This document shows positions 24,590-37,341 of a stretch of DNA of 64,000 nucleotides, in pieces. Under the pieces are notes generated by a model. The model saw nothing but the letters and a program-made list of their open reading frames with translations, made no database searches and had not been told where the DNA came from. The DNA is taken from contig CM077647.1 of NCBI GenBank assembly GCA_039707465.1, positions 42,345,110-42,409,109 of the forward strand, given 5' to 3'. Source of the DNA: Rhabdophis nuchalis. Taxonomy: Eukaryota; Chordata; Lepidosauria; Squamata; Natricidae. The translations under genes were made by a program, and so were the position numbers. Numbering within the stretch: position 1 is the first letter of the stretch; each line of letters starts with the position of its first letter.

Positions 24590-26947
24590 CTGGAGAGAGA
24601 AAGGGGATGTGGAGGGAAGGGGAGGGGAGAAAAGGAGAAAGGAGGGGGAGAACAAACATCAATAACCAAATGCTGCAATCACAAGGATTCAACCCTCTCT
24701 GGTGCGTCCCTCAGAAGAACAATCCATCACCAGTATGTATTATTGAGCAAGTGTGAACAACTGATAAACCCCAGTGATTTCCCTCCTCTTTTAAAGCAAG
24801 TTGCCAGCAGGTTAACTCACACTTAGTTCTTATTCATGCAAGCATAGTCCAAATGTAACAGCAAAGACAAACATCATTTAAAAAACAAAATCCTGTGAAA
24901 ACTGCTAGGGGATCATTTTGAATTCTGTTGCCCAGTAAAGATGAATAGACCTACTTGGCCATGCAGCTCCTTTGATGTCTCTTAATTTCTGAGCAAGCAA
25001 ATAAATACAGCAAATACCTGAAGGAAAACCCCACAACCTTGTGCCCAATATTTTACAGTTGTTTTATACCTCCCCTTCTCATGTTGAATGCGGAGACGGA
25101 ATGGCTGAAATAATCTTGCTGAGGGGGGAGGGGGGACAGTGGGAGGGGGGATTACAGGCATTTTAAGTCATCTTGTAAGAGTGTATCTTTGACAGGCAGC
25201 AGATCTAACATTATTACTTGTCAAAAGTGCTTTCCTGACAATGTGTGGGAGCGCATGTTAGATTCTCATCTCTGCTGCCAGCCTGAATAATTTATTTCTT
25301 CACAAAATATAAACCGCTAGTCAAGTCACACTGATTTTGAGGTGCAATCCCCATGGAAAGGCTGTTTGCAAAGCATAAAATTAAGGGGCACTGAAGATGT
25401 TCCCGATCTCAGTAGAGAATTCTGGGCTTGACAAAGAACACAGGACGGGGCAAAAAAGACAGCAACGGTCAGACTTTATGTTAAGCAGAAGGCATTATTT
25501 TAAATTCACCCCAATGAACTGGAACAAAAGGCAGGGCTGCCTGGTGTTCTGCAGAACCAGAAATGAAAAGACACAGAATAGCTCTGAGGAAAGCTATTGT
25601 AAGACTTTGCAGGAAGAAAAAAAAATTCTAGTGGAAAGGCCCTATTCTAGTAGCAGAGCAACTAAAGAGGTTTAAAAAATGAGGATGAGATTGTTGAAAA
25701 AGACTAGCTTCCACAAGTATCTCTTGGGAAAGCTGTCATTTTTCATAAGCTCCGTGGCCTCACCCATTTTCCCAAGTGCTGGACTTAAAAACAGCTCCGA
25801 TCAAATAATTCCCAGGTCTTCGTCTGTTTAAATATTCTGACATCAGAGCAAATTAGCAATGTGAAGGCTGCAAATTTGTCTTTGTTTACTTTCTACTCTA
25901 GTCTGCCTCTAAGAGGGAATTAAAGGCTCAGGATGACCTGGTGCAGTGAGGCTGTGATTAAGAGAGGTAAGCAAGGGTAGATTACTGCTCCTCAGCTGTG
26001 GAAAAAAGCAGCAGCAGTCAGGAGATTATCAGATATACAGAAAATCTGAGTTCAACAAATGTATAGCATTCTGATGGAGGTCACAAAGGATCAGAGAATA
26101 AATAGAGCTACCAGATACAGGCTGCAGAAATCCAGATGACCACCAGATGGCAACAGTTTCAGAACCTTCCAGTTGCTGCCATCTTGTGCTTGTCTGGATT
26201 TCTGCAGTCCAGGATGTGGTAGCCCTAAGGTATCAAAATAAGGAGGTATTATTTCATATCATGCTTGATCATTTCATAGCCAGAAAACTTAGCCTTCCCC
26301 ACACTCAAGAAACCTTTTTACCAGAGACTGATGGGCAAATACTCATTTGTATACTCCACTGGCATTGGGGCCATCTGAAATAATAAATTAAATGGAAAGA
26401 ACATTCTATTGACTATTTAAATAGTTTCAACTTAAAGGCTCTTTTGTGTTCACAAATCAAAATTTCAACCCCGAAATTCATGAATGTGTAAAGCTAAGGC
26501 TTGCTCTGTGACTATTCTGGCCTTATGCCGCTTTGAATCAGAAAGAGCTCTTGAATGTGAGAGCAAAGATGTGCCTCAGCAGGGAACTTCAAATTAGAGG
26601 CCTGCTGTCAGCGTTCAAGGGCTTGTACAGGGTAGAGAAGCAGAGGTGGGAAAGATTTGAATAATCAAAGGCAATAGATAACCATTTTTAGCTCCATGCT
26701 GCCATGGCTCTGATCCAAAGGGATCAACTCCATAGAAGTCTGCATTTCTCTTTTCTTGAAAAAGCAATCCACTATACAAACAGCAGCCTTCTAAAACTGG
26801 GGTAATCTTTCTACTTCTAATGAAATGTGAGAAAGAGGAGAGGAAAGGGGAATTTATCTGGATGGGCAGAGACATTTAAATAATCAAAGGAGTCCAAACA
26901 GAATCAGCCCTATCATGTCCCAGTATGAGGGGATACAACATCTAGTC
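24590..26947. other. Non-coding DNA with G-rich tracts; possible promoter side of the exon candidate
   Basis: It contains GA-rich sequence at 24593-24652 and G-runs at about 25123-25152 (several GGG to GGGGGG blocks, potentially quadruplex-forming). Transposon relics are sparse in the 2.3 kb after the exon candidate, which would fit constrained regulatory DNA. No specific factor site is claimed. Confidence 0.3.
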
Positions 26948-26955
26948 AACATGGC

Positions 26956-27193
26956 CAGGGTTGGGTTGCTGCCAGCGTTACTGGCGGTTCAGTGCACATA
27001 CATGTGCAGTTGCCTGTAAATAGGTCTGTGCATGCGCAGAACATTAAAAATTCCAAAAAAACCATGCCGCAGCAATCAGGGAACCAGTTTGGGGATGTAG
27101 TGAGTCTGTTGCTCCTAGTGGTTCAGTGACCCAGTCACAATTTCCACTACCAGTTCATCTGAACCAGTGCGAACCGATAGCAACCCACCTCTG
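26956..27193. mobile_element. Short hAT-like MITE (family H, copy 3)
   Basis: The ends are CAGGGTTGGGTTGCTGCC and, inverted, CAGAGGTGGGTTGCTATC. It is flanked by the perfect duplication AACATGGC (26948-26955 and 27194-27201). The interior resembles copy 8 (49978-50239) in reverse order around 'catgcgcagaac'. Confidence 0.85.
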
Positions 27194-27199
27194 AACATG

Positions 27200-27800
27200 G
27201 CTGAACGACTGGAGATCTATATCACCATACATCAAAAGCAAATTAGAAAAAAAGATAATTCCATTATTAAAATAGCATTCAGTTCCTTAATTCTATTTTT
27301 AAAAGAAAGAAATATAAGCCATAATGCTTTGCAAAAAATACTAACTTGGGAGCTTTATTGAATGCACAAATATACATTGGCCAAACAGAAAAAGTCACAG
27401 GTCAGATAAGATATTCTGATAGCCAAACAGAATGCAAATAATTTCCCTAATTTTATTCTTCCAAAACTTACAAAATGGCTAAACTAGAAGAATACTTTTC
27501 AGTACACAAAGAGAAACATTGGTTGTAGTGCTTCTAATGTCTAAGTTGATTTACTCTCCAGATTAATTTTCTTAATAGGTGTTATTAAATAAAATGCATC
27601 ATTTAAATAGGAGGAATTTATGCATTAATAAATCTATATAGACTAATAAAGGTAAGCAAAGGAAACAAAACAAAATCTGCTATTATTGCTGCTGAACTGA
27701 ATAGGCATTATAAAAATATTCTTTTAGGCCCTATTCTGCATCAAAAGCTGTGGATCATATGGAATAAATCTATAAAATATTTTTTTCTTCTGTCCAACTG
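27200..27800. other. AT-rich non-coding DNA
   Basis: No feature recognised. Confidence 0.4.
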
Positions 27801-27802
27801 TC

Positions 27803-27965
27803 TATGGAGATTCTCAGTCACCCAGGTCATGGTTGTCCCATGCTTTCTTCAAGAGGCAACTGGACTTTGTTTTTTCTTTGAAGACATTTCACTTCTTATC
27901 TGAGAAGCTTCTTCAGTTAATCTGTCTTGTTCTTTCATTGAGAAGTTGGTGCTGTAGTTTCTGCA
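27803..27965. repeat. Foldback-type repeat, arm
   Basis: It contains 'ggcaactggacttt', 'tttgaagacatttcac' and 'gagaagcttcttcagtt', the same word set as the palindrome at 28541-28713 and the fragment at 28860-28965. The left part 'gattctcagtcacccagg' looks like a terminal segment. It is probably a DNA transposon relic. The family is not assigned. Confidence 0.5.
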
Positions 27966-27991
27966 GGATGTTCTCTGTTCTATGTCCCTTT

Positions 27992-28294
27992 CAATGGTGG
28001 GTTGCAGGTGGTACGCCCCGGTACAGGCATACCAGAGCCTGCCTGGAGCAGCGGGTATTGTTCTGGTAGAGTGCTTCAGAGGGCCCACCCACTTGCCTGA
28101 GCTCCTTCTCTGTCCTTTAAAGCCTTTGGTGCTTCCATGCACGTGCATGGTGCGTACAACCAGCTGGAGCATCACGGAGGCTTGCAGAGGCGTCGCTGGC
28201 ACATATGATGCATGTGCATACTGTGCGCATGTCCACAGTCACTGCATATGTCCATGTGGACAACAATTGGAACGGGATCCAGAACCCACCACTG
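27992..28294. mobile_element. Short hAT-like MITE (family H, copy 4)
   Basis: The ends are CAATGGTGGGTT and, inverted, CAGTGGTGGGTTCTGG. The perfect duplication GTCCCTTT lies on both sides (27984-27991 and 28295-28302). The interior matches the copy at 61111-61393 ('taccag', 'agctggagcatcac', 'gtgcgcatgt'), so these two form a subfamily. Confidence 0.85.
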
Positions 28295-28438
28295 GTCCCT
28301 TTACTATTGAACATAGGTACAGGCTGTTGGAGATGAATCTGTGTTGTTTGCATCTCAAACTGAAGTGCAAATGGTTCCTGTAGCCTGAACTTTTTCTGAA
28401 ATCCCTTCATACTTCTACACCATTCAAAGGTCATGATT

Positions 28439-28519
28439 AGGTCATTATATTACATGTCGGGGGGGGGGTGTAAAAAGGGGGAAAATCTGTGTGAATAAAA
28501 CTTTTTCAATAAAAAAAAA
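28439..28519 (+). mobile_element. Severely 5'-truncated L1-like insertion
   Basis: About 80 bp ending in AATAAAACTTTTTCAAT plus an A tail, bounded by the 13-bp direct repeat AAAGGTCATGATT (28426-28438 and 28520-28532). The terminal bases match the 3' end of ORF1-only copy C (53372-53400 read in reverse). It is therefore probably a near-dead-on-arrival product of the same machinery. Confidence 0.65.
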
Positions 28520-28540
28520 AAAGGTCATGATTTCTCCAAA

Positions 28541-28713
28541 GCTGCTTTTTCAAGAGCCAACTGGACTTTCTGGTTCTTCTGTGAAGATGTTTTACTTCTC
28601 ATCCAAGAAGATTCTTCAGTTCTTGGATGAGAAGCTTCTTACATGAGAAGTGAAACGTCTTCAAAGAAAAACCAAAAAGTCCAATTGTGTCTTGAAAAAG
28701 CACCTTTGGGAGT
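28541..28713. repeat. Palindromic foldback repeat
   Basis: The arms read 'tttttcaagagccaactgga' and, inverted, 'tttttcaagacacaattgga'. They meet near 28615 at 'cttctcatccaagaa ... ttcttggatgagaag'. The transcript would form a hairpin of roughly 80-bp arms. An (AAT)n run follows at about 28746-28766, and a further fragment of the same repeat lies at 28860-28965. Confidence 0.7.
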
Positions 28714-28969
28714 CTTAGGTAAGTTCATTGCATTAAGTTATTTATAATAATAATAATAATAATAAAGGTTGGATATAAATAAACAAACAGTTAGCTTCCA
28801 AGCTCAGGCATAAAATGGAAATAACCAGCTGTCTGCAAGGAGTATAAATCCTTCCATTCCCCACCATCTTGTCAGAGCTGAAGAAGCTTCTTGGATGAGA
28901 AGCAAAATATCTTCAAAGAAAAAGCAGGCAGTTCAGTTGCCTCTTGAAAAAAAGCATCTTTTGTCTAAC

Positions 28970-30364
28970 ATTCGTCGAGTTCTTAAAAGTTGGCACCCCA
29001 TATTATTGTTGTCCCATAGTGTTGACTCCCATGCTGAAAAGAAACATTAGTAACTTTTCTTACCGCAATACCAGCAGTAGCAGTAATAGCAACAATAGGA
29101 ATAATTATACGAACTTAATATTTTTCACGTCCCACTATTTATTGACTAGACCAATGTCATGATTGCCTGAAATGGAAATGGGTAAGAAAGCAACCTTTAA
29201 TCAATCCAAAATTGGGAAAACAATTACAATAGCTTGCATCATTCTTATTAGCCCTATCTTACTAATTTAACCTTTCTCCCCCCCTTTTTTTAAACTTTTC
29301 TCCTAGCTTAGCATTTAAGTGACACAAGATTCTATTGTTTTCTTGTGGCAACCATCTAACATGTTTACCCTGTTGAAAACATTCAAAGTATGTTTCTCTT
29401 GGGAACTTCTACTCTTTAGCTACCTTCTTAAATAAGTGAAAAAAAATATTGTTTGTTCTATTCTCCATAAATTAAACATGGGAAATCAGTGTTCCAATGT
29501 ACCAGGCTTATGGAGAGAGTGTATTGATCCTGGAATCATCAAAACCCTCTATTTCTAATTTATAATCTGATTGCAACCTACCTAGCACTTGTCAGAAGTG
29601 AGAAACAGAATGAGTGCCCTCTATATTCGCTGTTGATTATAGTTAGAATTGCTTCTGAACTGATGAAAAAGTTTGCATTATAGGAGAACTGTAATACAAT
29701 AATTCTACTGTACTCTCAACAATTTTGTTTACAAGTCATGCTTAGATAACAAAAATTTATGAGAATTTTCACATTGTAAGATTCAGGCAAAATTGTTTAA
29801 AGTACCGTGGTAGAAACTCATATAGTTTAAGATACTGTTAATGTACAAGTTATAGATTATGAGGAAATATTATCAGGTAATTTGAATGTCAATATTAAAT
29901 AAACTACTGTTCAAGAACAACAAACAGACTGATTTCTAAAATACTGTACGTTTCTTTTTTACAATATAAAGTTAAAGTTTAAAAACTTACATTTTCCATG
30001 ACTCTTCAATCATGTAAATTAAAATCAACATATCTCCATATTTGCCCTATAGTTCCCAGTTGACTAATGAGTTTCCTTTCTTTGAATTACACACACGAAC
30101 TAGGATAACTCATACTGGTAGTAGTGACGAGACAATCTTGACTGGTTTTCATTTCATTATGACATCATAATGTCTTTTTCCCTCATTGGTTCCCTGACTG
30201 CCAATATTCTTTTAATTCCATGAGCTTTTTATGCTTGTCTAAATTTACAAAAAGTTATGGAATCCTCACATATATTATGTGAAAACCCACATACTGAGTG
30301 GCTCAGACTACTTACAGAATTAGGAGTTATATTTGAACCCATTTTTTGAACTAATTTTTGTTTG
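28970..30364. other. AT-rich non-coding DNA
   Basis: Nothing recognised. Confidence 0.4.
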
Positions 30365-30372
30365 ATAGCATT

Positions 30373-30533
30373 CAGAGGTTGTATTTAGCCAGTTCTCTGT
30401 GGTTCGAGCAAACCATTAGTGGTGGCTGCAGGAGGCTCCACCCACCTGCCCTGACATAATGTGTGACCTTCTGCGCATGCACATGAACTCACAGTTGTGA
30501 ATCAGTAGGGAAAGTAGGTGAATTACACCATTG
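30373..30533. mobile_element. Short hAT-like MITE (family H, copy 5)
   Basis: It starts CAGAGGTTGTATTTAGCC and ends CACCATTG. It is flanked by ATAGCATT and ATAGCATC, an 8-bp duplication with one mismatch. At 161 bp it is internally deleted compared with other copies. Confidence 0.7.
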
Positions 30534-30541
30534 ATAGCATC

Positions 30542-32925
30542 CCTGAAAAACTGTTTTATATTACTCTTTGTCTGAATTAGCATAGTTTCTCAGTGATGCT
30601 ATGGTACCCAATATTATTTTAAAAAATGGTTTAAGAAATAACCATAGTAAACATATTGAAATTAATCTACTATGAATAATTTAATCCCCATTGTTTTGCT
30701 AAATATGATTAATCTGGGTTCAGTCAGGTTCTGAGATATCGTTTAACTGAGTAACCTCAGTTTTCTGTGATTATTCACTAATGTAAAAGATGCAGTAATT
30801 TGAAGGGGAGCATTGGTGCATCAAATAGGATTTTATGAATAAATATTCTCATGATGCAAGTTTTTCCCAGAATAGTTTCTTGAAAGAAGTACCATGTTCA
30901 ATTCCTCCTCCACCATAAAAATAGCAATACAATTTGCCTCCACAAATTGATTTTTTTCCCAATTGAATTTAATTTTACTTGATCAGTATAATATTAATCT
31001 TTTGGTTTATTTCATCTTTGCATGAATTATTAAAGCAAGCATCCAATAAACACTTATTCAGCTTGTTATTTGGAGTTAATCTTCTCCCAATTGTAGAGGG
31101 AAATACGAGATTCTTAAAAACCATCGTCTAAAACCGTTAGGTTTGTTCCTCAATATATGTGTACAGAAACCTAATGAATTGTTTGGCTCAAACTATATGT
31201 AGGAATGTGCCGTTGCTTTCTCTAGTTGGAATATCAGCTTGGATCCTGTTAAAATTTTTAGTATGTCCAAGTGATGCCTTGGAATATTGTCTTTATTACC
31301 AGCAGCAATTTAAAATGAAGGAAAGAAAGAAAAATTATAGTCTCGTTATATATTTTAAACTTGAAAGTATAATTTCTCTAATGAAATCTTCAATCAACAT
31401 GCAAAACATACTTAACTGTCTCCTAAAATGACTAAAATGTTACGTATTGGACAAATCAATAATAAAAGGCATGTTTGCAGAGATGCAGAATATGTGGCCT
31501 CTAGGTGTCATACTTGACCACATTCAGGTCATCAAATTCAATAGGTTCCGTGGTAATTTTGTGTCCAGTAAAAGATTATTGATTAAAGATTCAAACATTT
31601 CAATTTTAACTTCATCAGTTAGAAATAATGGTGTTTTTTTCCTAGAGTTAGAACAATCCTAGTAAATGTTATCCATACTAATGTATTAAAAATAGATGGT
31701 GGATTTCTCCCTGTCTTTTCTTCCCTTGAGCACAGAACAGACCAAACCAAAGATCATAGAATAGTGACAAGAAAATTTAATGATTTATGTATGGACCACA
31801 TCAGCAGGACACCCTTAAAGCTCTCTTGAGGCTGCATTTTAGGGAAACAGCAAATTCCAACAAGTAAAAATTTTAAAAGGTCATGTCATTCTTCTCCTCA
31901 CTACTTCAAATGAGGTTCTGGAACACAATCTCACATTGTTTACTATTAAATGGCATCTGATTGTATATTTGGAATTAAATCTCTTGCCAATCTTCTTCAA
32001 GGGCCATTCTCTGTAAGGGCTACTCCCTATTTCTCATGATCCCCAGCATAAATAATGGGGTCTGTAGTACAAGATAATTGGAATGAATTTGATTGGAGAA
32101 AGAAAATATGCTGCTGGAGAAATATACTGTAGCCACTACTATTATATAATCAATCATTTCTATCACTGCTTTGTCTCTTGGGATTGTCTGATACAGCATG
32201 TCCCATTTTCAGGCATTCCTGAGTCCCTTCCATCTGCCTCAATGCCAGTACCTTCAAACACTCTCTCTTTCTTATTTTGCATTCTCTTTTCCTACTTCAA
32301 GCTTCATAAATCCTCTCTTTGTTTTTTCACAGGATGGTTAAATTGACTGCTTTTATTAGATAGGACATTGCCTAAATCTACTGATGTTTACAAAACCCTC
32401 ACTGACTTTTTGCAAGAAACAGGGGGCGGGGGGAATGGTATATGGTTTGGAGGATTAGAATAAAAATACTTGATTACAGAAAAGATGTAAATAATGTTGA
32501 AATCATGGAATAAAAGATTATTTTGTATTTATATTTTAACTCCTGTAAAAGGAAACCAGGAGTCATATCTGTATAATTCTTTTATTTTATTTCTGCACTT
32601 TTGTTCTTTTCAGTTTCCTTTCATTTTCATTTTCCATTCTAGATATTAGTTTTTTTTCTGTATTCATATTATAATAAAATTCTACAAAAGGTAACATATA
32701 GAGACAGCCAAGAACAACTTGCAAAACTTTTCAAAACTCCTATTTGGAAGGATTTGTACAACTCCAAAGTACATGTGACTTTTTTCCTTTTTTTCTGCAT
32801 ATCATCAGAAAATTATTTTTCTCTCCCCTTCCTATAAGAAGAAGAATGCAGGGCCGAATTACAGTCCATGTGTGTGTTTTGGGGGTGGAAAGATGTATTC
32901 ATTCCAATATACCAAATACTGAAAT
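30542..32925. other. AT-rich non-coding DNA
   Basis: No gene or named repeat was recognised in 2.4 kb. Confidence 0.4.
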
Positions 32926-32929
32926 CTCT

Positions 32930-33345
32930 ACAGATGGTCCTCGTTGAAATATCATTCATTCAGCAACCATCCATTATTAAGACAGTGCTGAACAAGAGAA
33001 ATTTACATTGGGAGCTCAAAATTGTGGCAGTTCAGTCACATGTGATTCAGGCACATGGAAACCAGGTTGTAATTACAATGTCACAGTATCCCACATCATA
33101 CAATCGCCATTTGAATTCTTCTCTCCTGGCATCTGACCAACAAAGTTAATGGGGAAGCTGGTAGAAGGCTGCCAATGATAAGTATGTATATGATTGCACC
33201 TTTGAGATTCACCCAATGATGGCAACTGGAGCTGTCACAACGGCTGTTGTAAGTTGGCATGGTCCTATGACATTACATTTTACGTCTGTGTCAGTTAGAA
33301 CAGAGCTCTTGTCCCAATTACCATAGTTAAGAGGGACTACCTTTA
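32930..33345. repeat. Old TIR element related to 5266-5873 (eroded)
   Basis: The left end 'gatggtcctcgttgaaa' and the right end 'agttaagagggactacc' are imperfect inverted repeats in the style of 5266-5873. Inner words such as 'ggctgttgtaagttg' fit. Strong erosion makes this tentative. Confidence 0.4.
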
Positions 33346-35596
33346 ATCAAAGAAGAACTGTCTGAAACAAAGTTTTAAAATATTATATTGGACCCAGCAC
33401 AAATAAAATGAAATTTAAGAAGACACGTGAAATGATGCAGATTATTTCCTGTAACAAGGGCAGACATCATTGCTTTGCTAGTTATGCTGAAAATGGAAAT
33501 TTCTAATGGTTTTGTCAGTGGTCGCTTTGACACTGTAGGAAGTTTTCAGATATGAAAGATAACCTTGGTTGGAAGTGTTTTTGACTGTTTTCTAGAGATC
33601 ATAAATTCATTCCCTTTGATGCCATTCAATGAAATGATGAAACTTCTCCACTGCAGAAATGGTATGACTGAAAGGATGATGAATGCTCATTATAATTATA
33701 GCACAACTCAAATAATACTTGAATGTGCTGAGCAGCAAATGCAGATCCTGCTGGCCTTAACTATGGCAGCTAGTTAAGAAAATGAATGGAAAAAGAAAGT
33801 GAAATAAATATGAATGGTTACACTGACAATTTGTCATGGGCACTAATGTAGAAATTAATATGGAAAATATACTAGAGAAGACTTCAGATTTTTATGAAAG
33901 TACAACTCTCAGTCAAAGTAAAAACTACTTCTTCGGAACATTTTAAGAAGTTTATTTAGATATAGTCAGAATATTTTAATCTAAAGAGAAATATCACATT
34001 TTCTGCTTAATCTCTTCTTATATATCTACTACCCAGTTGCTTGATCAACTCAGAACTATGCACCTACTTCCCGCATACCCTAAAATATCCTAGGATCATA
34101 AGAGACGACATAGGAATGTTAAAGTAGGCAAGAAAATGGTAAGAAAATACCTATCGAATTTCAATGAGTTCAAATTGCCATGACCAGATAGATGATATCC
34201 CGAGTTCTGAAGGAGCTGGCAGACATGATCTCAGAACCACTGAACTATATTTTTCGAAGGTCTTGGAGCCCTCAGGAAATATGAGAAGACTAGAAAAGAA
34301 CCAACAGCCATGGATTGCTGACATCCATTGCTTAGGCCTGCCTGTGCCACAACCCCCCCTTGCTGTAACAACACCATTACCTTGTTCTGGTCGGCGAAGG
34401 CTACATTACTCCTTGCATGTTGCACCTCCTGCAAAGTTGCAAGTTTCATATACTTCCCTCTATGGTAGAGATTTCCAGCCCCACCACAAACTGCCTGGCC
34501 AGTACCATATTTCAGAGCTCTAGTCACAGGACTGTCCCATTGGTCATCACACAATACAATACAGTATTTGTAACTTTTGCTGAAGACTGCACTTGTAACC
34601 TATAAACTGCATGCCAAGGAACACGGGATCGTGGGGTATATTTTTATTTATGGAAAAATAACTCTGTTCTCCTTCAAATGGTTATGCATTTTTTACACTT
34701 GAAGGATGAAATCCAACAATGGTCTCCAAATATCAACCCTGTAGAATTACACATAGCTCTACTTTTTCTAACATATACAATAATGAAATGGGAAAAAGTG
34801 GGGGGGGGGGAGAAATTACGGATCCAGCATAAATACTCTGGGATAGAAATTCAACTCCCCAAAATCTCCCAATCCTCTGCCATGCCTTCTAGCCAGTCCA
34901 TTACCTAACAATATGACTAAAACTAGAAAGATTAAAGCAGGACAAACAGTAGAAAGAAGGCAGCAAATTACCACTTTTTACTGCAGTCCTCTCTATTGAT
35001 GTCCAAGAACAGCAAATGTCAGAGACTCCAAGGTCAGAACTCTCCTGCAAGATAAATAAGAGCGCGAATAGATTGTTATATTAAAAAAAAACCAAATTCA
35101 CATTCATGATACAATCTTTGTTGTCTAGCTTGTGACAGACGAACTCCTTGCATATACAGGCTTTTTAAAACTTGTTGTGTTGTAATTTGATACTGCCAGT
35201 GCAAGTTAAGAATAATTAGAATTGCTAGACACTCAAACATAAACAACAAATACCTTTGTCACAAAAGTCATTATGCAACTTCCAAAATCCTGAATTTTTA
35301 GTATAGTTTGATACCTTCATTTACATGATTACAACAAGCTATGTACTACCTGGCGATGACATTGCCTTTGCCTCCTTAATTGTTGTCCTCTGCCTTACAT
35401 AAAGGTTACAGAGTGAGCTAATGTGAAAAAGGGGAAGCACCATTTCTATTTCTGTTTACACACTTTCTTTCCTACATTCCTGCTCCTAGTTGACAAAGGA
35501 AGAACAGCCATAGGAAGAGGATGTAGAAAAATAGAGTCTGATATTGGGGATACTGGGGAGCCTCTGTTCCTGTTCCTTATCAACATCTGCTAAAGT
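33346..35596. other. Non-coding DNA
   Basis: No feature supported. Confidence 0.4.
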
Positions 35597-35921
35597 AGCG
35601 AGAACAATCATTTAAATATGAGCCAGCAGTGTGCAGCAGCTGCCAAAGAAGCCAACACAGTTCTAAGCTGCATAAACAGAGGGATAGAATCAAGATCACG
35701 TGAAGTGTTAATACCACTTTATAATGCCTTGGTGAGGCCACACTTGGAATACTGCATTCAGTTTTGGTCGCCATGATATAGAAAAGATGTGGAGACTCTA
35801 GAAAGAGTGCAGAGAAGAGTAACAAAGATGATTACGGGACTCAACGCTAAAACTTATAAAGAATGGTTGCTGGAATTGGGTATGTCTAGTTTGATGAAAA
35901 GAAGGACTAGGGGAGACATGA
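35597..35921 (+). mobile_element. CR1 LINE 3' region, left part (interrupted)
   Basis: The sequence matches the two other CR1 ends in the window. It codes, with stops, for a polymerase tail including [14 protein letters not shown] and LERVQRRVTKMI-like motifs. It stops at 'ggggagacatga', where the DIRS element begins, and resumes at 41862. The uninterrupted counterpart is at 60545-60955. Confidence 0.85.
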
Positions 35922-36073
35922 ATGACCATTGGTCTTACCTGTGAATGGTCTTTCTCTAGATGCTGCGGAGTGTCCAAACGCGGGTTATCCTCAGCTTGCT
36001 GCCCATTGGACTGAGTTTCACTTTGATGTGTAGCCACGCCTCTTGCCTCTGCATAGGGCCAGTTCTAAAAACG
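35922..36073. repeat. DIRS left inverted terminal repeat (element 3' end)
   Basis: From 'tctagatgctgc' to 'ccagttctaaaaac' it is the near-perfect reverse complement of the right repeat. It carries about 30 extra outer bases, beginning ATGACCATTGGTC, that the right terminus lacks. Unequal outer ends of this kind are normal for DIRS. Confidence 0.9.
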
Positions 36074-36168
36074 AAGGTAGACCAGAAAAAACGCAGAACA
36101 ACTGGAACAACACTAGTCTTAACCTTCAACAAAACATGGGACCAGTTCCCACCATGCCCAGGGTGGGA

Positions 36169-36260
36169 TTTGGACACTCCGCAGCATCTAGAGAAAGACC
36201 ATTCACAGGTAAGACCAATGGTCATTCTCCTAGATGCTGCTTGGAGTGTCCAAACGCGGG
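36169..36260. repeat. DIRS internal complementary region
   Basis: Bases 36169-36225 are the exact reverse complement of the left end (35922-35978). Bases 36226-36260 are the exact reverse complement of the right end (41827-41861). The two complements are fused without any gap. In DIRS biology this region is thought to template the joining of the two ends into a circle. It lies just 3' of the recombinase stop, as in the family. Confidence 0.92.
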
Positions 36261-36271
36261 ACATGCCAACG

Positions 36272-37336
36272 CTATGCTGTCCCTGGGAGGGGAGATTCGT
36301 CTGAGTGGGAACTGGGAGCATCAAGGACCCTCTGGAGAACACGTCTGCCGAAGGAGGCCTCCGAGGATGCAAATACGTCCAGCTTGTAGTGTCTGATAAA
36401 TGGCACAGGCGAGGACCATGTAGCGGCCCTGCAGATCTCGTCTATGGAGGCCTGGGTGGCCCAAGCAGCCGTGGTTGCAGCGCTCCTGGTGGAGTGAGTG
36501 GTAATACGTGGAGGTACAGCTCTGGACCGGTGCTCATATGCCAGTGTAATGCAGGCACGCAGCCAGCGCCCAATCGTGGTAGACGTGACCTTGCGACCCA
36601 TGGACACCGGCTGAAAGGAAACAAAGAAGGATTCTGACTTGCGGAATTCAGCCGTTCTCTTCTTGTACATCCGCACCGCCCTGCGAACGTCCAACTTGTG
36701 CCACCTCCTTTCCCTGGGGTGAGAGGGGTGCGGACAAAAGTCAGGTAGGATGAGCTCCTGGGATCTGTGAAACAAGGAGTTGACCTTGGGCACAAAGGTC
36801 GGGTCTAGTCTGAGAACCACCCTGTTTGCGTGGACCACGCACAAGTCCTCCCATACGGAGAGGGCCGAGAGTTCCGAAATTCGCCTTGCAGATGTGATTG
36901 CTATGAGGAACACCGTCTTCAAGGTCAGGTGGCGCAGTGACACGGAGCGCAATGGTTCGAATGGCGCCTCAGTCAGGGCCTGGAGGACGAAGGGTAAGTC
37001 CCAGGTCGGATATCTATGGACTGTTTGGGGCCGAATGTTCGAGGCCCCTTTCAGGAAACTACGAACCCCTGGATGTCTGCTGAGCGGCAGGGACCCACCG
37101 GGTGACAGGATGGTAGCGAGAGCAGCCACCTGCCTTCTCAGGGTATTGGGGGCGAGCCCCTTGTCCAAACCCTCCTGCAAGAAGTCCATCACCTGAGGTG
37201 TGGAGGCCTCAGCCGCAGCGATGTGCCTGGCACGGCACCAGGTAGAGAAGGTGGACCATGTAGTCTCGTAAATGCGAACGGTGGCAGGACGCCTGGAAGC
37301 CTGGATCGTTCTTATCACCTTGTCCGAATAGCCCAT
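36272..37336 (-). CDS. DIRS tyrosine recombinase (integrase)
   Basis: A 354-residue frame from the ATG at 37336 (MGYSDKVIRT). The N-terminal half (about residues 15-110) resembles a SAM-like core-binding domain. The catalytic domain shows the tyrosine-recombinase set: arginine in SARRISEL (R152), HSTR (H281 and R284), W307 in AATWSS, and the nucleophile Y317 in HYKLD. The reaction is cut-and-join of the circular DNA intermediate into the target through a phosphotyrosine bond, without target duplication. The frame has no stops and all catalytic residues are present. The same frame remains open upstream through the RT region, so the true start is uncertain; this ATG was chosen because it lies just after the RT stop at 37342. 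A read-through or internal initiation mechanism could apply. Confidence 0.88.
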   Translation of the reverse strand: MGYSDKVIRTIQASRRPATVRIYETTWSTFSTWCRARHIAAAEASTPQVMDFLQEGLDKGLAPNTLRRQVAALATILSPGGSLPLSRHPGVRSFLKGASNIRPQTVHRYPTWDLPFVLQALTEAPFEPLRSVSLRHLTLKTVFLIAITSARRISELSALSVWEDLCVVHANRVVLRLDPTFVPKVNSLFHRSQELILPDFCPHPSHPRERRWHKLDVRRAVRMYKKRTAEFRKSESFFVSFQPVSMGRKVTSTTIGRWLRACITLAYEHRSRAVPPRITTHSTRSAATTAAWATQASIDEICRAATWSSPVPFIRHYKLDVFASSEASFGRRVLQRVLDAPSSHSDESPLPGTA

Positions 37337-37341
37337 TCGTC

